A DNA stretch of 30,615 nucleotides. Origin: Apostichopus parvimensis (taxonomy: Eukaryota; Echinodermata; Holothuroidea; Aspidochirotida; Stichopodidae). Under the pieces are notes generated by a model. It was not told the DNA's origin. It did not search any database and was given only the letters and a program-made list of their open reading frames with translations. The stretch is taken from assembly GCA_000934455.1 (NCBI GenBank), contig KN894230.1, positions 1 through 30,615 of the forward strand, read 5' to 3'. Below, piece after piece: positions 10,709 to 21,750 of the stretch. Position 1 is the stretch's first letter, and every line of letters begins with the position of its first letter. Both the position numbers and the translations under genes were made by a program.

Positions 10709-13700
10709 CTAATCAGAAGATAGTCTTGTAACGATACACCTTTAACTCGGCAGGAAAATGCAAAACGTTTTGTAAATCTTCCAAGTGTGTTATCTTTTTA
10801 AGAAGTTAAATGGCTCAGCATCCTACTCCCAAGGATCCATTAAGAAAGGTTGCCCTGTCAGTCACAAATGCATCGTAGATTTGTATTGATCTGTGTATAG
10901 GGCTATACATAATATAAACAACTACAGCACTTAACAGTCTTTCCGATCCTGATAGTCAGTTCAAAAAGTATGGCAGTTCATGAACGAGATGTACGTAGCT
11001 CTATCTGAGGGAGAATTACTGCGTCTAGTTTCTCTTCTGTCTGTGCCGTTAGGTTGAATTTTAATTTTTAATTTTTTTTTTATAGAATTGTATAGAATTT
11101 TTTTTCTGCAAAACAAATTACAAGGGAGTCACTGCTTATGAGGAGAAGAAGCAAGGGAAGGGGGCAGAAGAACATTACCCTTAAAATTCTTTCACAAGCT
11201 AAGAATGTACTGCAATATTATTGAGATGAGAGCTCTTAAAGAGTGAATTACACTGTCTGAGTATCTCTGCCTGTCATTGGCCTATCCTTTGAACATCACC
11301 ATTATTGACATTAATGCGCTTCAAATCTGCCCAGCTCCATTGGGGAAGAAGAAATGAAAAGCAAGATAAACATTTTGTTTGCAGATATGAGTCTAAGCCA
11401 AACTACAGTATGTATGCATTGGCTGCTTTAATAGTATGACTCAGTCATCATACAGTAGTAGTAGTTCATGCATTTTTTTTTGACATTTCTTGAATTGAAA
11501 TTCAGACCCGAAAGCACACAAAATACCCTCAGGGATGTCGTCTGGCAGAGTTAAGTTGAACGGTATTACCAAAATATGAGGCTGTTAACGGAGCTCTAAT
11601 TTGATATTACTTTATTCCGTGATGCGAAATTCAAAAAGGACATTTCTAATGAAATCATAGGTGCTTGAACTTGGAAGTTATGTGTGTAGTTTTTAAATGT
11701 GACATTTGATTTATGTATCAATGGTTAAATTCATGCAGCAAGTGTACAGAGTTGTCTGTTTGTATTAAAGCTACCGTTTATGCCTAATACATTATGTTGT
11801 ATTTATGAGCTTTATTAGTGATTTGCAGATATTCCAATCTCCCTGCCCTTCTGACCTGTCTGTGACAGAAAACTTTGGAATTTAAGACTTTTTTTCTCTC
11901 AAGATTTTTTTCTTTTCTTTTTTTATTAATGAAGGAGGAAAGTGTTTCAACAAAACTGAAATTTCCACTATGAACATACAACATTCTTGACAAATTGTTA
12001 ACGTTAGTCTGATCGTCCGAGATGACCAAATTTCAGTTTGGCCTTGTAAACACAATCAGCTTTGGTGGTGGTCGTCCGGCGGCCAACTATTTGTTTACGT
12101 CAAATTCTGATTGGCATTTTAACTAAATGCCCCCCAATACAGTAGGTAGAAAGATAAATTGTTTTCTCTCTCTCTATCACTTTGGAGATACTGCAAAATA
12201 AAATAGTCAATGGCATACTTTGGGTATGATCCAACTGGAGAGAATATTTAAAAGGCCCATGTTCTGTTCATCAAATGTACACATCTCTCTCTCCTACAGT
12301 GTAAATATTGTTTATTCTTGGATATTTTGCTACAGTTTTTCGGACAACGAAATTTGCTCTTCGGACATTTCCCCCCTCCCCCCCCCTCTCCAAAACAAAA
12401 TATCCTAAAATATTTGACCTGTTTAACATTGGTGAGAAAAGAATAATTAATGTTGACAGTATAGATAATGTAGAGTTTGCTGAGAGATCAAATTGAAGTT
12501 CTATAGAAAGAAAAAGATATCTGTCTAGTCTGACATAAAGAAGTCAGTGTTTGTTACATTGGCTGGTCACTTGATAATGTTGGGACACTGGTACTACATT
12601 CTACACCACAGGGATCTCAGTAATCCACAAACGGCCCTGTAGGAATAAAGCATACTTGAGGGTACTGTTATCTGGTGGGCTAGTTCCCGATGAATTAGCG
12701 AAACTTGGTGTTCTTTCTTGTGGCTTTTTAAAAAACATTTTTTTTTTACCTCGCTTGAGTTTGATATCTCAGCAGGTGCAGTCATCGTATACAAACATGA
12801 AAGTGGGTAAATGTTTTATAGTAACATTTATGAAACATCAAGGAGCAGTTAATTACCACATTTTTACCATTTCTAAGTCATTTTCCATTTTGTCTAGTGG
12901 GCACTTTTTCAATATTACTCAAATTTTTACCTTTTTTTGTAGGCGAGGTCATTTAAAGTGCACATATATGTTGAATATTGTTCATAAACAGCCGAACAGG
13001 TTAAGTCATTTGGTGTCTATGTATTCTCTTTCAAATCGACTGTTCGGGCTTTAGAAATCTGGAATTTTTCATATTTCATAAATTTCTGCTTTTCTGACAT
13101 ATTCATTGTTAGAGACTAGTACCAGAGACTAGTACAACACTGCATTGATGGATATCAGTCACCAAATCATTTTGAGGTATTGATTTCTTCACAACGAACA
13201 ATATAAAGTACCTGAGCATAAAAGGAATAGTGCTCGAGCAACCTGGCGTGCGGACCGAGGAAAATCAAACCACGAGATGAAAAACGTGAAAAATTCAATG
13301 GATAGCCTCCTTATAAATATGCATCGTTTGATTGATAGCGGAGAAAGCACGTTTCATCCAAGCGAGCTTTGAAGTTATCCAGAACGAACAAAGCAATTAT
13401 ATCTCTCTGAATGTTATAAACTCTGTGAAATATAAGTATTCTACTTAAGAGCTGATTATTCGTTGATTCAGATGGAAGATAGATAGTCCGCTTGGACCCA
13501 GAAGTAGGTCATTGAGGGCACAGTGCTCAAATGTTATCAATATTTGTAGGTTATGGTAGATGTGAGAGTGCATATTGATCGGTAAAGAGAATTAAAGTGC
13601 TATCAGCCATAAGTATTCCAGCCAGTAAATTTTGAAGGTTTCATGAGCCAAATTTGTGAAAATGTTCTATATGAAGAGGACATACAGTATATATGCTGAA

Positions 13701-13773
13701 AACCCTGGTGGGGTTTGACAAAAATTCCAACGTATTAAAGTTATGTTTCTCATTTTTTGTTTTTTTGTTACAG
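10709..13773. other. non-coding stretch, no recognised exon
   Basis: The alpha-arrestin exons for the N-terminal 85-100 residues should lie 5' of 13774. I searched for the expected F-x-V-Y-x-x-G-D-x-V-x-G and W-T-E/Y-F motifs and found none here. T-rich runs occur at 11067-11105, 11886-11930 and 12738-12748. The 132-codon frame at 12656-13054 is AT-rich and has no domain signature. Confidence 0.35.
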
Positions 13774-13852
13774 ATGAGCACGAAGGTGGCAGTAATCCCA
13801 CACTACGCACCGGCCATCATGAGCTTAGATTTGTTTTTCAAATTCCATGTGG
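13774..13852 (+). CDS. ARRDC3-like: alpha-arrestin (ARRDC2/3-like), exon A: end of N-terminal arrestin fold
   Basis: Acceptor TTTTTTTGTTACAG and donor GTAAGT bound a 79-nt exon. It enters after one base of a codon and leaves after two. It reads (D)EHEGGSNPTLRTGHHELRFVFQIPC, matching the family pattern E-x(n)-SGRHEYAFSFELP that precedes the LATSFEG motif in human ARRDC3. The frame giving MSTKVAVIPHYAP across the same DNA is a shadow: it does not join to the next exon. The exit phase fits exon B exactly, restoring a Gly codon. About 85-100 residues that precede this in the family are not found in the window. Confidence 0.88.
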
Positions 13853-14065
13853 GTAAGTGTCAAATGGAGTTTTCAACCGTTTACATGTAAATGTCAAGTA
13901 GCGTCTAGTTCCATGAGAATTATGGATCCTAAACACTGTGTAGATCTTTAAGTGTTCGTATGGTGAGTACAGTCATATATTCATTACTAGGTTATGCCAT
14001 TAAGCAAGAAACTACTTTGTGGTCCTGGTCTGTACTTTTACCTGGCAAAATTTAGAGGCATTTAT

Positions 14066-14178
14066 TAATAAAAATAAAATTTAAAAAATCAACAAAATTA
14101 AAAACAAATTAAAAAATCAAAAACAAATCAAAAAAATAAAATAAAATAAAAAATAAAAAAAATAAATAAAAAAATAAG
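14066..14178. repeat. A-rich low-complexity tract
   Basis: About 110 bp made of AAAATAAA, AAATCAAAAACAAAT and similar words in the intron between the first two visible exons. It may be an expanded poly-A tail of a retroposon, but no element body was recognised beside it. Confidence 0.8.
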
Positions 14179-14757
14179 GTAGTACTTAGTCATTGCTCTC
14201 TACAGGTGAAGAAGCCTGGTTTTGCAAGCTTCACTATAATTTAGTCAAATTCAGGTAATGCAAAACCAAGTTTTGGACAGATGCATATGTTTACATAGAT
14301 ACTGTGCAAAATGCTGATATTAAACATTGAAATCCTGTTGATCTGTATCAAAGGGAGCACAGTGCTGAAATGTACCCATTTAAATGTTTTCTTGCGGGTA
14401 GTCAAAACATGCCATAGATGAACGGAGTTTACCTGAATACCAGCAATGTCAAATTTTATATATTGGCGAAGGCTATAAGGAATCTATGGGATGTTGATTG
14501 CATGTGTGCGTGTGCGCATACATGTGACCTTGGCTTGGAAACACGATAACTTAAAAAACAAAACATACATTACATGGATGGTATGTGGATATACAGTACC
14601 TTTGAAGTTTGAACAGGGGGTGACCATTTATTTAATTTTCTAGCATACTGTATGTAGAGGCAGTACTGTTAAAATATCTAGGTACAATGGAGAAATAATG
14701 CTCATTGTGCAAGTTACACGTCAAGTCTTTGTTTTACATGGGCAGTGAAAAGCTTTG

Positions 14758-14840
14758 ATAGATTGATCGATGTATATTGATTGATTGATAGTTGTATTGA
14801 ATTATTGATGGTTGTATTGATGGTTGTATTGGTAGATTGT
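14758..14840. repeat. imperfect TTGA/TGGTTGTA short tandem repeat
   Basis: Degenerate repetition of ATTGATTGATAG and TATTGATGGTTG units, followed by a short TA run at 14849-14858. It lies about 95 bp before the acceptor of exon B. Confidence 0.7.
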
Positions 14841-14935
14841 ATCGTTTATATATATATATCGTAAATTGATTTTATAGTTATTTGTATTTAATTTAATCAA
14901 TGTATCTTCTCTCCCCCCCCCTTTCCCCTTCCCAG

Positions 14936-15083
14936 GAGAGTGGCCACATCCTTTGAGGGTAAATACGGTCGGATCCGTTATTGGCTGAAGGCAGAAATAG
15001 ACAAACCCTGGGGTTTCAACAGTAAGACTAAACGGGCTTTCACTGTTATTGATCACATTGATATCAACACTCAATCACTACTG
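14936..15083 (+). CDS. ARRDC3-like: alpha-arrestin (ARRDC2/3-like), exon B: N-domain core
   Basis: The acceptor is a C/T tract ending TTCCCCTTCCCAG and the donor is GTAAGT; the exon is 148 nt, entering in phase 2 and leaving in phase 0. It encodes RVATSFEGKYGRIRYWLKAE followed by IDKPWGFNSKTKRAFTVIDH and IDINTQSLL. This corresponds to human ARRDC3 LATSFEGRHGSVRYWVKAEL...FTVFEHIDINTPSLL, the most conserved strand region of the N-terminal arrestin domain (Pfam Arrestin_N). The exon end matches the intron position I recall after NTPSLL in vertebrates. Alpha-arrestins are adaptors that bring NEDD4-family ubiquitin ligases to membrane proteins. Confidence 0.96.
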
Positions 15084-16267
15084 GTAAGTACTGTCGGTAA
15101 ACGGTCAAAATGTTCTGGTTGGGTTGTACTTACTCGGATTCCTCGCTTACCTGTCTCCTCACAACATCAGGACCACACGCTTAGACACTTTGAGTGGTAA
15201 AATAAGGAAGGGTCAGTGGTCAGTATTGACTGGTCACTAAGGTTTGCTGGTTACCAGGAATATAGGAATATATAATGGAGAGTGATAATGTTGTGATGTG
15301 AAGACATGTAAGCTCATCCCTTGTAAATATCCAAAATGCAGTAAAGTTTTGGATGCTTGTGAATAAATTAGGTCTCCAGATTATGCATAATTTCAAATTC
15401 CATTATCATAAACATATGAATATGCAGTGTCAAATTGATTATCAGTGTGCAGTATTGGTTTCTGCCGATATCGACAATATTGGTCTCTTATAGGTCAACT
15501 GCATTAGTCGCTGTTATTGGACAACCTGTTACTTCAAAAACTGTTTGCATTTCTGCCAACCTAACATCTTATACAGTAGCCAGACTGAGAAAAAAAATTA
15601 TTTTTACCCTCAACATTGTGTAGAACATTCATCCAATATTGCAGTCAGATCTGATTGGATAATAACAGATGGTATAGAGTTGGACGAGGTCCTTATGTGT
15701 CACATGTTTAAATATCTCATCCCAAGGTTAGAAAAGCCGGCGACTTCAACAAGTTTAACTTCTTACTCTCGTAACACACTGCATTTCTAGCGATTGAAGC
15801 CAAGACTCCCTGTCTACCCTAGAATATCGGCAGTCGAATAGAAACAGACAAACGCTAAATAAATTCGGTTTGAGAATGACGTCCACGTCATTGTACATCA
15901 TCGAACAAGTAGATCAAAAATCCAGCTTCCTTACCGTTTGAACGGCAGAGGAGTATGATATAAGTTGACATTGAAGTTAAGCAGTCGAATAGTTTGCAGC
16001 CAATTACCAATTATTTGTTTATCTAGGTGTCTCCACTACTTAAGCCCAAACCGAAACCTGTGACAAACTCCTCTCGACTCCAGAAGTGCAGTGATTTTCG
16101 GAATGCCGTCTATGGGAGGGCTGGGGGATGGTATTTTCGTCTTTGTAAACGTCTTGACTAGATCGTCGTGGTGACCGTTTGACGCTAACTGTGCATCTCG
16201 TCTCCTCTTGTCAACCTCAGTTAGCGTAAGCCCGAAACCTTGAACAACAAGATTAATCCCCACTCAC
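15084..16267. other. intron sequence, nothing firm
   Basis: From about 15790 to 16267 the DNA is more GC-balanced than the rest of the intron. A minus-strand frame stays open at 16036-16263, directly downstream of the candidate minus-strand exon but in a different frame. I cannot support it as coding. The words CAGTCGAATAG occur twice (15831 and 15981). Confidence 0.35.
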
Positions 16268-16387
16268 CAGGTAGTGACTCCGATCGTCTGCTACGATATG
16301 TATCGTATTGCGCACGTCGATCCCCGCACCGTTAAGCCAAATAACACGGGGCAGGTTTGATGCATCTCCATTTTTATGCATTCCGAC
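16268..16387 (-). CDS. possible internal coding exon, minus strand, unknown product
   Basis: On the minus strand, acceptor CTTGTTTTCGCCCTTCAG and donor CTG|GTGAGT bound exactly 120 nt (40 codons, phase 0 at both ends). It reads VGMHKNGDASNLPRVIWLNG and then AGIDVRNTIHIVADDRSHYL. Without splicing it would hit a stop within five codons of the donor. The W-x-N-G...I-x-V pattern faintly recalls the middle of an immunoglobulin-like domain, but there is no flanking Cys and I do not claim that family. It could belong to a gene nested antisense in this intron, to a captured gene fragment, or be fortuitous. No partner exon is proven; the candidate at 10481-10708 is on the same strand and phase-compatible. 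Confidence 0.35.
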
Positions 16388-16685
16388 CTGAAGGGCGAAA
16401 ACAAGATCACCAAGTCAGCAGAGTTTAGATACTTGATGATGGTTTGATAATTTCTTTTTATCAATCATAAAGTTTTCTCAAATTGTTTGACTTTAGCAAG
16501 GTGTTAGGGGCGTACCGTACTTACAGTTACAGTTCATGAGGCTAGGTTTACATAATTTTTAATTAAGTACTTTTACAATCTATTTAAAATAAATGGAAGT
16601 TTACTACCCATTGAATTAATTTTGATGCTTTCTGGCACGTCGACGCGTATAAAGGTTGACTTTGATTTCTAGCTTACCTGTCTAC

Positions 16686-17263
16686 CAGGCCTCGACAAAT
16701 ACGGTCGCCAACTCGCCAATGGCGAGTAGAACTTAGCGACTGGCGAGCAAAAAATGCACTACGCTCGACATTTTGGCGAGTGGCTCATTCGTTCACTGAC
16801 TTTATACGATAGGCTTACTATTAACTGTGAGCCAATCAAGAAAGGCGTATTGCTAATGTTACACATCACAGTAGTATTATCAACTACTCATATCAACTTA
16901 TTAACGATACTAACACATGTATACACTGATACAGTAGTCTGATGTCATGTCAAGTGAAAGTTACAGATTGTCAGCCATGCCATTGCTTATTTTTGTGTCC
17001 TAAACAATGCTTACAATGTTTCATATATTTTCACATATACCATGTTTGAAACACTTTGACGAACCACAATATATCATTTTTGCTGTAAACAACTAACAAT
17101 AACAATATACGGCGATATCCTAAGTTAGGCCATACTACCTAGGCTTACATCACACACAAAAATTAGCGGGGAAAATGGCGAATAAATTTAACGTTTTGGC
17201 GAGTAGAATTTTAGACTCGGTCGCCAGTTGGCGAGTAGTTTTAAAATAATTTGTCGAGGCCTG
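16686..17263. mobile_element. hAT-type MITE, 578 bp, with 8-bp target-site duplication
   Basis: The ends are perfect inverted repeats CAGGCCTCGACAAAT ... ATTTGTCGAGGCCTG. The flanks are the exact direct repeat CTGTCTAC (16678-16685 and 17264-17271), which fits the hAT target consensus nTnnnnAn. Inside each end lie multiple GGCGAGT/ACTCGCC words in both orientations (for example GGTCGCCAACTCGCC on the left and GGCGAGTAG three times on the right). Such subterminal repeats are usually transposase binding sites. No transposase remains; the short plus-strand frame at 16754-16942 has no hAT domain features. Confidence 0.95.
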
Positions 17264-17271
17264 CTGTCTAC

Positions 17272-18248
17272 TGATAACCAGAATTATTTTCTTTACTGTG
17301 TCTAAGTAGTCACATGGTTACCTTCTAAGCAGCGAGTTACAACCAGTCATTTCGGGCAACTCAACCTTCTCATTCTTTGACGTCAAGTGTCTAGAATTGG
17401 TCTAACGTGGATCTCATTTTCGTCATGAATTTTCGTTTCTGGTTTGCCCATATATGGACAATTTCCTGGTGTTTACCACTTTGAACAGGTTGAGTCTCAG
17501 AATATCGGTGACTTGCAGCCTAACATATATCATGTCACTAAGCATCCCTGATGTCGGAAAGGAAATAGAATCACAGGACTGAAACAGTTTATGAATGATG
17601 ACTTGCTTTTGTTAACACCCCCATACAAAGATTTGTAAATTTGTAACCGTTCTGATCCATTTCCTAGTCACTAGATGCATTCACTTCATACCTGCAATTC
17701 TTCCATTCAGAGAAAATCATGTCATTTTTATTGTGATCCTTAACTTCTTACTTTATTTTGGACAAGATTATTTGGATAAAATAGATAGCAAGATTGAAAA
17801 CTTACAATTACTGGTAAACAAAAAAATGCATATTAAAAGGTGGAGGATAGTACTGTACCTGATTATTAAATTGGGAGATGAGGCTAGTGTCCAAGAGGCT
17901 CTAACGGTCAATTTAATGGGCCCTCAGTTCAAGGGTCCTATGTAAAAACTTTCAGGCAAGACAGACAAAGGTTATTATATATTTTTAGCTTAGGACCCCA
18001 GATGGTCATCATAACCTGGGCTGTGAGTAGGAATTTATTCATTTTATGATTTTACACTTGATGTACAATTAAGTTGTCAATATGCAGCGGAATATCTCAA
18101 TATCATCGTCAAACGATGCACAACCCTCTGTTGCTATGATGTTCTTTAGTGGTGACAATTAAAAAGTACACAGTATCAATGGTAAAGCTATTTTTCAAGC
18201 ACAAAGCAAATGATATCCAGATGATTGATTAACAACAACAAACGAGCT
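17272..18248. other. intron sequence, nothing recognised
   Basis: AT-rich intron between two hAT elements. The 70-codon frame at 17733-17945 has no recognisable domain and no supporting splice context. Confidence 0.4.
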
Positions 18249-19021
18249 GTGTGAAGCAGTGTTTCCGCTAAGCCGCTATGACGCGATTTTGACACAATGG
18301 CTTGCCGATTTGACGCACTGGCGTTCAGAGAGAGAGAAAAAAAAAGGGTTTCATTTTCTCCTGAATTTTATAGTGAGATAGAAAAAAAAATCGTTTCAAA
18401 AGGCATGGTGTTCAGAACTTCAACTTGAAGTGAAGAAATTATTACTGTAAATTGTTTCCAATTTATCGTCAGAAATGTTAAATTAGCGATCGTTAACTTT
18501 ACCGTAGCGCTGTTTTTCTATACAGTCACGTAGATTTAGCTCGATTGCTGTAAAGCTTAATCATATAACGTAACGTGCACGTGCACTGATGCATTGCCTA
18601 CACTACGATGGTTCGCAATACCAGTGTACTAAATATAATATCTATATTGCCTACCTTACATTACATTGCATCACGGTCAGAAATAAATGGGGCGACGGGC
18701 GATTCGCCCTAGCAAGTGCTAAAAAAGCCCTCCAAAAGCACAATTGCGAGGGCGAAAAGAAATATAAGAAAATCGCCCTCGTAATATCAGGTGTCTGTGT
18801 AAATTTAATTGTAAAATGCTTTTTGCTTTAGCTAGGGTTTGCAGTAGCAGCGCGAATCGCACAAACAGTTCTCACAATCCCGCATCACATTTGATCAAAT
18901 TTGAAGCAGTGCGGGAGGGTCGCGCACAATCACCGGGAACTGCTCGCGCAGTCACTGGCAAATTACGGCCTCCACTAAGCAATTTCAGTACCAGCGACGA
19001 TAACCTCAAATCCCCAAATAT

Positions 19022-19465
19022 CTCCGACCACATGGTAGCCTAACTTCAAACTAAGTCAACATGGAACTCTAACCTAGCCATCTGTTTAATCGCTCAAGTT
19101 GTGTCGCAAATAAAAAATAAAACTATCCAAGAAAAACTGCAATCTTTGACAACATGTTAGCCTAACAACCACACTAAATCAATGGGAAATGTAGCCTAAC
19201 CATCGGTTTGCAAAAAGATAATAATACTTTGCGTAGCTTTGTTTACATACTTTCCTTGCTGCAGTGCTATCGTCGCGCGCAAGGTAGCCAAACACCACAC
19301 GTAGTCAACGGGAAAATCTAGCCTAAGCATCTCTTTATTCGCTGAAATTGTGACGCAGTTGGCTACAACTAAAATATCCATGAAATACTGCAATCTTCCG
19401 ACCACGTGTTAGCCTAACAACCACACTAAGTCAATGGGAAATATAGCCTAACCATCGGTTTGCCC
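19022..19465. repeat. four ~125-bp tandem units in an A-B-A-B order
   Basis: Starts at about 19022, 19147, 19274 and 19399 share the frame GACCACNTGTTAGCCTAAC ... AARTCAATGGGAAA ... TAGCCTAACCATC. Units 1 and 3 continue with TTTAATCGCT or TTTATTCGCT and AAACTATCC or AAAATATCC; units 2 and 4 continue with GGTTTGC. The array therefore looks like a 250-bp dimer present twice. It lies inside the 2.3-kb hAT-like element; internal arrays are common in non-autonomous elements. Confidence 0.8.
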
Positions 19466-19674
19466 AAAAAAAAATTGCTCGAAATCGGCAGTTGTTTGGA
19501 AGGTATGTGCTATGTCTTAGAGAGGGAATGTTGTATTTTACGTACACAATTGCTGTGGCGATAGATTGAAGGTTTTAACTTCGATTACTTGCAGTGGTAT
19601 AATGGTTTTCGTATTTGGTATAGTGGGTGATTTTATCCACACACGAAAAAATACATGATTAAAGGAAAGGGCAC

Positions 19675-20403
19675 CAGGGGCGTACCCAGTGTGTAGCACT
19701 GTAGGCCCGGGCCTACACTTTTTTGGCCAAGTTTTCTTTTTTTTTAAAACACCCATAACTCAAATCCATAAGCTTGCTGGACGAGTTTTAGAGTCTAGAC
19801 AGGAAAAACTATTGAAAGGAACGTAGCAAGAATATGGCTAAATTAGTTGACCTATTCTTCTGTCATCTAGGCTGTCATTTCTATCGCGTGCTGTTTTAAT
19901 CAACACTCTACCTGCCGAAAAAGACTAGCATCCGATCTTGTCAGTTTTTTAACATCTAGTTAAGAACCCGTTTACGCAGATAATATTTCAGTTGAGAAAT
20001 ATTCCACAGTCATATAAGCCTATCGTTGATTAACAGACTTTATAGAGCTGCAGCACTTTGTTGCCTGTTGTTACTGGCTTACTCTGTACATGTACCTTGT
20101 TAATTTAAGTACATTATGTAGTATTGAATTATAATTCAAAAAAAAAAAAAGTAAAAAAAAAAAAGTACTTATAAGTACTTTTTTAACTTGTTTGTTTTTT
20201 TGGTTTAAAAGTGATATTGAATGAGGTGTCTCAAGTTACCAAGAGGCCAGGGAACCAAAATGAACACTCGGGAAGGGCCGTTTCCGGCCATCTGGGGGGG
20301 CTTGTAAAACCAAAAATTTTCTTCTACGCTCCGCGCCAACCGATGGTGGCGCTCCGCTCAGATAGTCGTGCCTACAACTTTGAAAATCCTGGCTACACCC
20401 CTG
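19675..20403. mobile_element. nested hAT-like element of the CAGGGGCGTA type
   Basis: The left end CAGGGGCGTACCCAG and right end CTGGCTACACCCCTG are inverted repeats matching at 13 of 15 positions. The body includes GTAGGCCCGGGCCTAC near the left end and, near the right, GCTCCGCGCCAACCGATGG and GGCGCTCCGCTCAGATAG, words I associate with abundant invertebrate hAT families. I cannot find a matching 8-bp target duplication (AAGGGCAC left, GTACTAAT right). The two ends may therefore come from different copies joined by deletion or recombination. It lies within the 18257-20585 element. Confidence 0.6.
20159..20184. repeat. perfect 26-bp palindrome after an A-rich run
   Basis: A6, then GTACTTATAAGTAC, then T6 is its own reverse complement. 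It follows two A-runs separated by GT, and can form a hairpin or cruciform. It sits in the interior of the nested hAT-like element. Confidence 0.85.
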
Positions 20404-20593
20404 GTACTAATACTGTCGGCAAATGTAACATCGTGCAAACTCACAAAAACATTGACCGATTGTGTTTTTGGTTCAATAAAATAATTTTACCCCTCCCCTA
20501 AGACCCCTCCCCCAGGATGGGGTGAGTCAAATATTCAGATATTAGCCATTTTGACTCAATGGGAAATTTCATAGAGGAAACACTGGTGTGAAG

Positions 20594-21686
20594 CTATTTC
20601 TAGGAAATGTACTGTGTTAGGGTTCACACCTACTGCAATACAATACAAGCTGAGATCTAGATAGTGTATAACTCCCCCCAAAAAGGTTCCTATGGAAGTA
20701 GAATAATAAATATTTACTGTATCAATAAAAGACCAAGTTGTGCTGTTTAACCACAATGATGATACAACCTTATTGCTGTGGTTCATTACTTCAGAGAATT
20801 ATTTACCCTTAATCCATTCTAACATATTGTTTATTTGCACGTATTTGAATGGTTTTATAGTCAACGAATTGCTTACCGAAGAATAGGTTGGAAACTTCCA
20901 TGGAAACAGGATGTTAGACTCTTTTGTTCTGAGGTCACTGTTTAGAAATAACGCTCTAGCCAGAAATTCTAAAAATTTGTTCATATAACTTCATAATGCA
21001 TCGCCAGTTTTTCGATTGTTGTAATTTTCTTTTGTTTAAACTTGGCTTAGCTTCTTTGTGATGTTACTGTTACTGTGTGTGTCTACTCTCCTCTTCTATA
21101 TTGACTACAGTGCTTACTTCTCCTATGCAGGTTTCTGCAGTAGACTTTGTTAGATTCCTCGAGAACACTATTTATGTGCTTTAGTCTTTACAGAGTATGT
21201 CTTTTATGTATTCTTTAATATTGTATGAATTTATCCATCTTAATAGTGGTTTATAATTACCTGTGAAAAATTACGTTGCTTGGTCAGAGAAACGCAATCT
21301 TGAGTTACAAACCAAAAAAACTTGAAGTGCAGTTTCTTATTAACCAAAACGTTCATATGTACTGTGACACTCCTTCACATTTATTGAGCTATTCTTCTCT
21401 CCATAATATCCAAATATCACACATCATATGTTACAAAAAATCACACTCTTCATTTGTTTCCTCTGATATTACCAGGCACAATACAGATTACAATCTCTAT
21501 GTATGTTTTTTTCCCAAAATTTTAATATTTAGAAATTTTGAAAGATTGCGACCACTCTTTGCTTGGATTCTTTATTGTATGTCTAGCCAAAAAAATTGTC
21601 AAGGTTTGAATTAATGAATGAATGATGTGATAGTCTTTCCCATGTTTGATTCAACTTGTGTGATTAATCGAAATGAACCAACATCA
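20594..21686. other. intron sequence, nothing recognised
   Basis: AT-rich and ordinary. The frames at 20799-20984 (minus) and 21276-21614 (plus) are Leu/Ile/Ser/Lys-rich without domain or splice support. Confidence 0.4.
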
Positions 21687-21750
21687 GGATAAGGAGAGGA
21701 TGAGGAGAAGGATGAGGATGAGGAGAATCTATCGAGAGGAGAGGAATAGA
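21687..21750. repeat. purine-rich GAGGAT tract
   Basis: AGGATAAGGAGAGGATGAGG and its continuation form a run that is almost all A/G with scattered T, made of GGATGA/GGAGAA hexamer-like units. A pyrimidine-rich CCTCCTCTCTCCTCTC lies about 150 bp downstream (21911-21926). The Arg/Met-rich open frame over it is a by-product. Confidence 0.75.

Larger units (their letters stand above)
18257..20585. mobile_element. hAT-like non-autonomous element, 2.3 kb, with 8-bp target-site duplication
   Basis: Begins CAGTGTTTCCGCTAAG and ends ATAGAGGAAACACTG; the terminal 10 bp are perfectly inverted. The flanks are the direct repeat GTGTGAAG at 18249-18256 and 20586-20593, which fits hAT consensus nTnnnnAn. 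Near both ends a TTTTGAC/GTCAAAA word also occurs inverted. The interior has no transposase that I can read. It holds a GCGATTCGCCCT/GAGGGCGA-rich stretch (18690-18785), a roughly 125-bp tandem array (19022-19465) and a second hAT-like element (19675-20403). The intact target duplication says both ends moved together, whatever was later inserted inside. Confidence 0.85.

Noticed and set aside
12656-13054. 132-codon plus-strand open frame
   Set aside because: AT-rich, crosses poly-T runs, rich in Phe/Ser/Leu, no domain, no splice signals joining it to the arrestin exons; likely chance.
13171-13377. Open plus-strand frame of about 65 codons with an RADRGKSNHEM segment
   Set aside because: No acceptor or donor at its ends, no match to the missing arrestin N-terminus, and flanks are ordinary intronic DNA.
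13693-13890. Plus-strand frame MSTKVAVIPHYAP across exon A
   Set aside because: It is the wrong frame: the GHHELRFVFQIP frame matches the arrestin family and joins in phase to exon B.
19667-20411. Target-site duplication for the nested CAGGGGCGTA element
   Set aside because: The 8-bp flanks (AAGGGCAC and GTACTAAT) do not match, so I do not claim a clean insertion.
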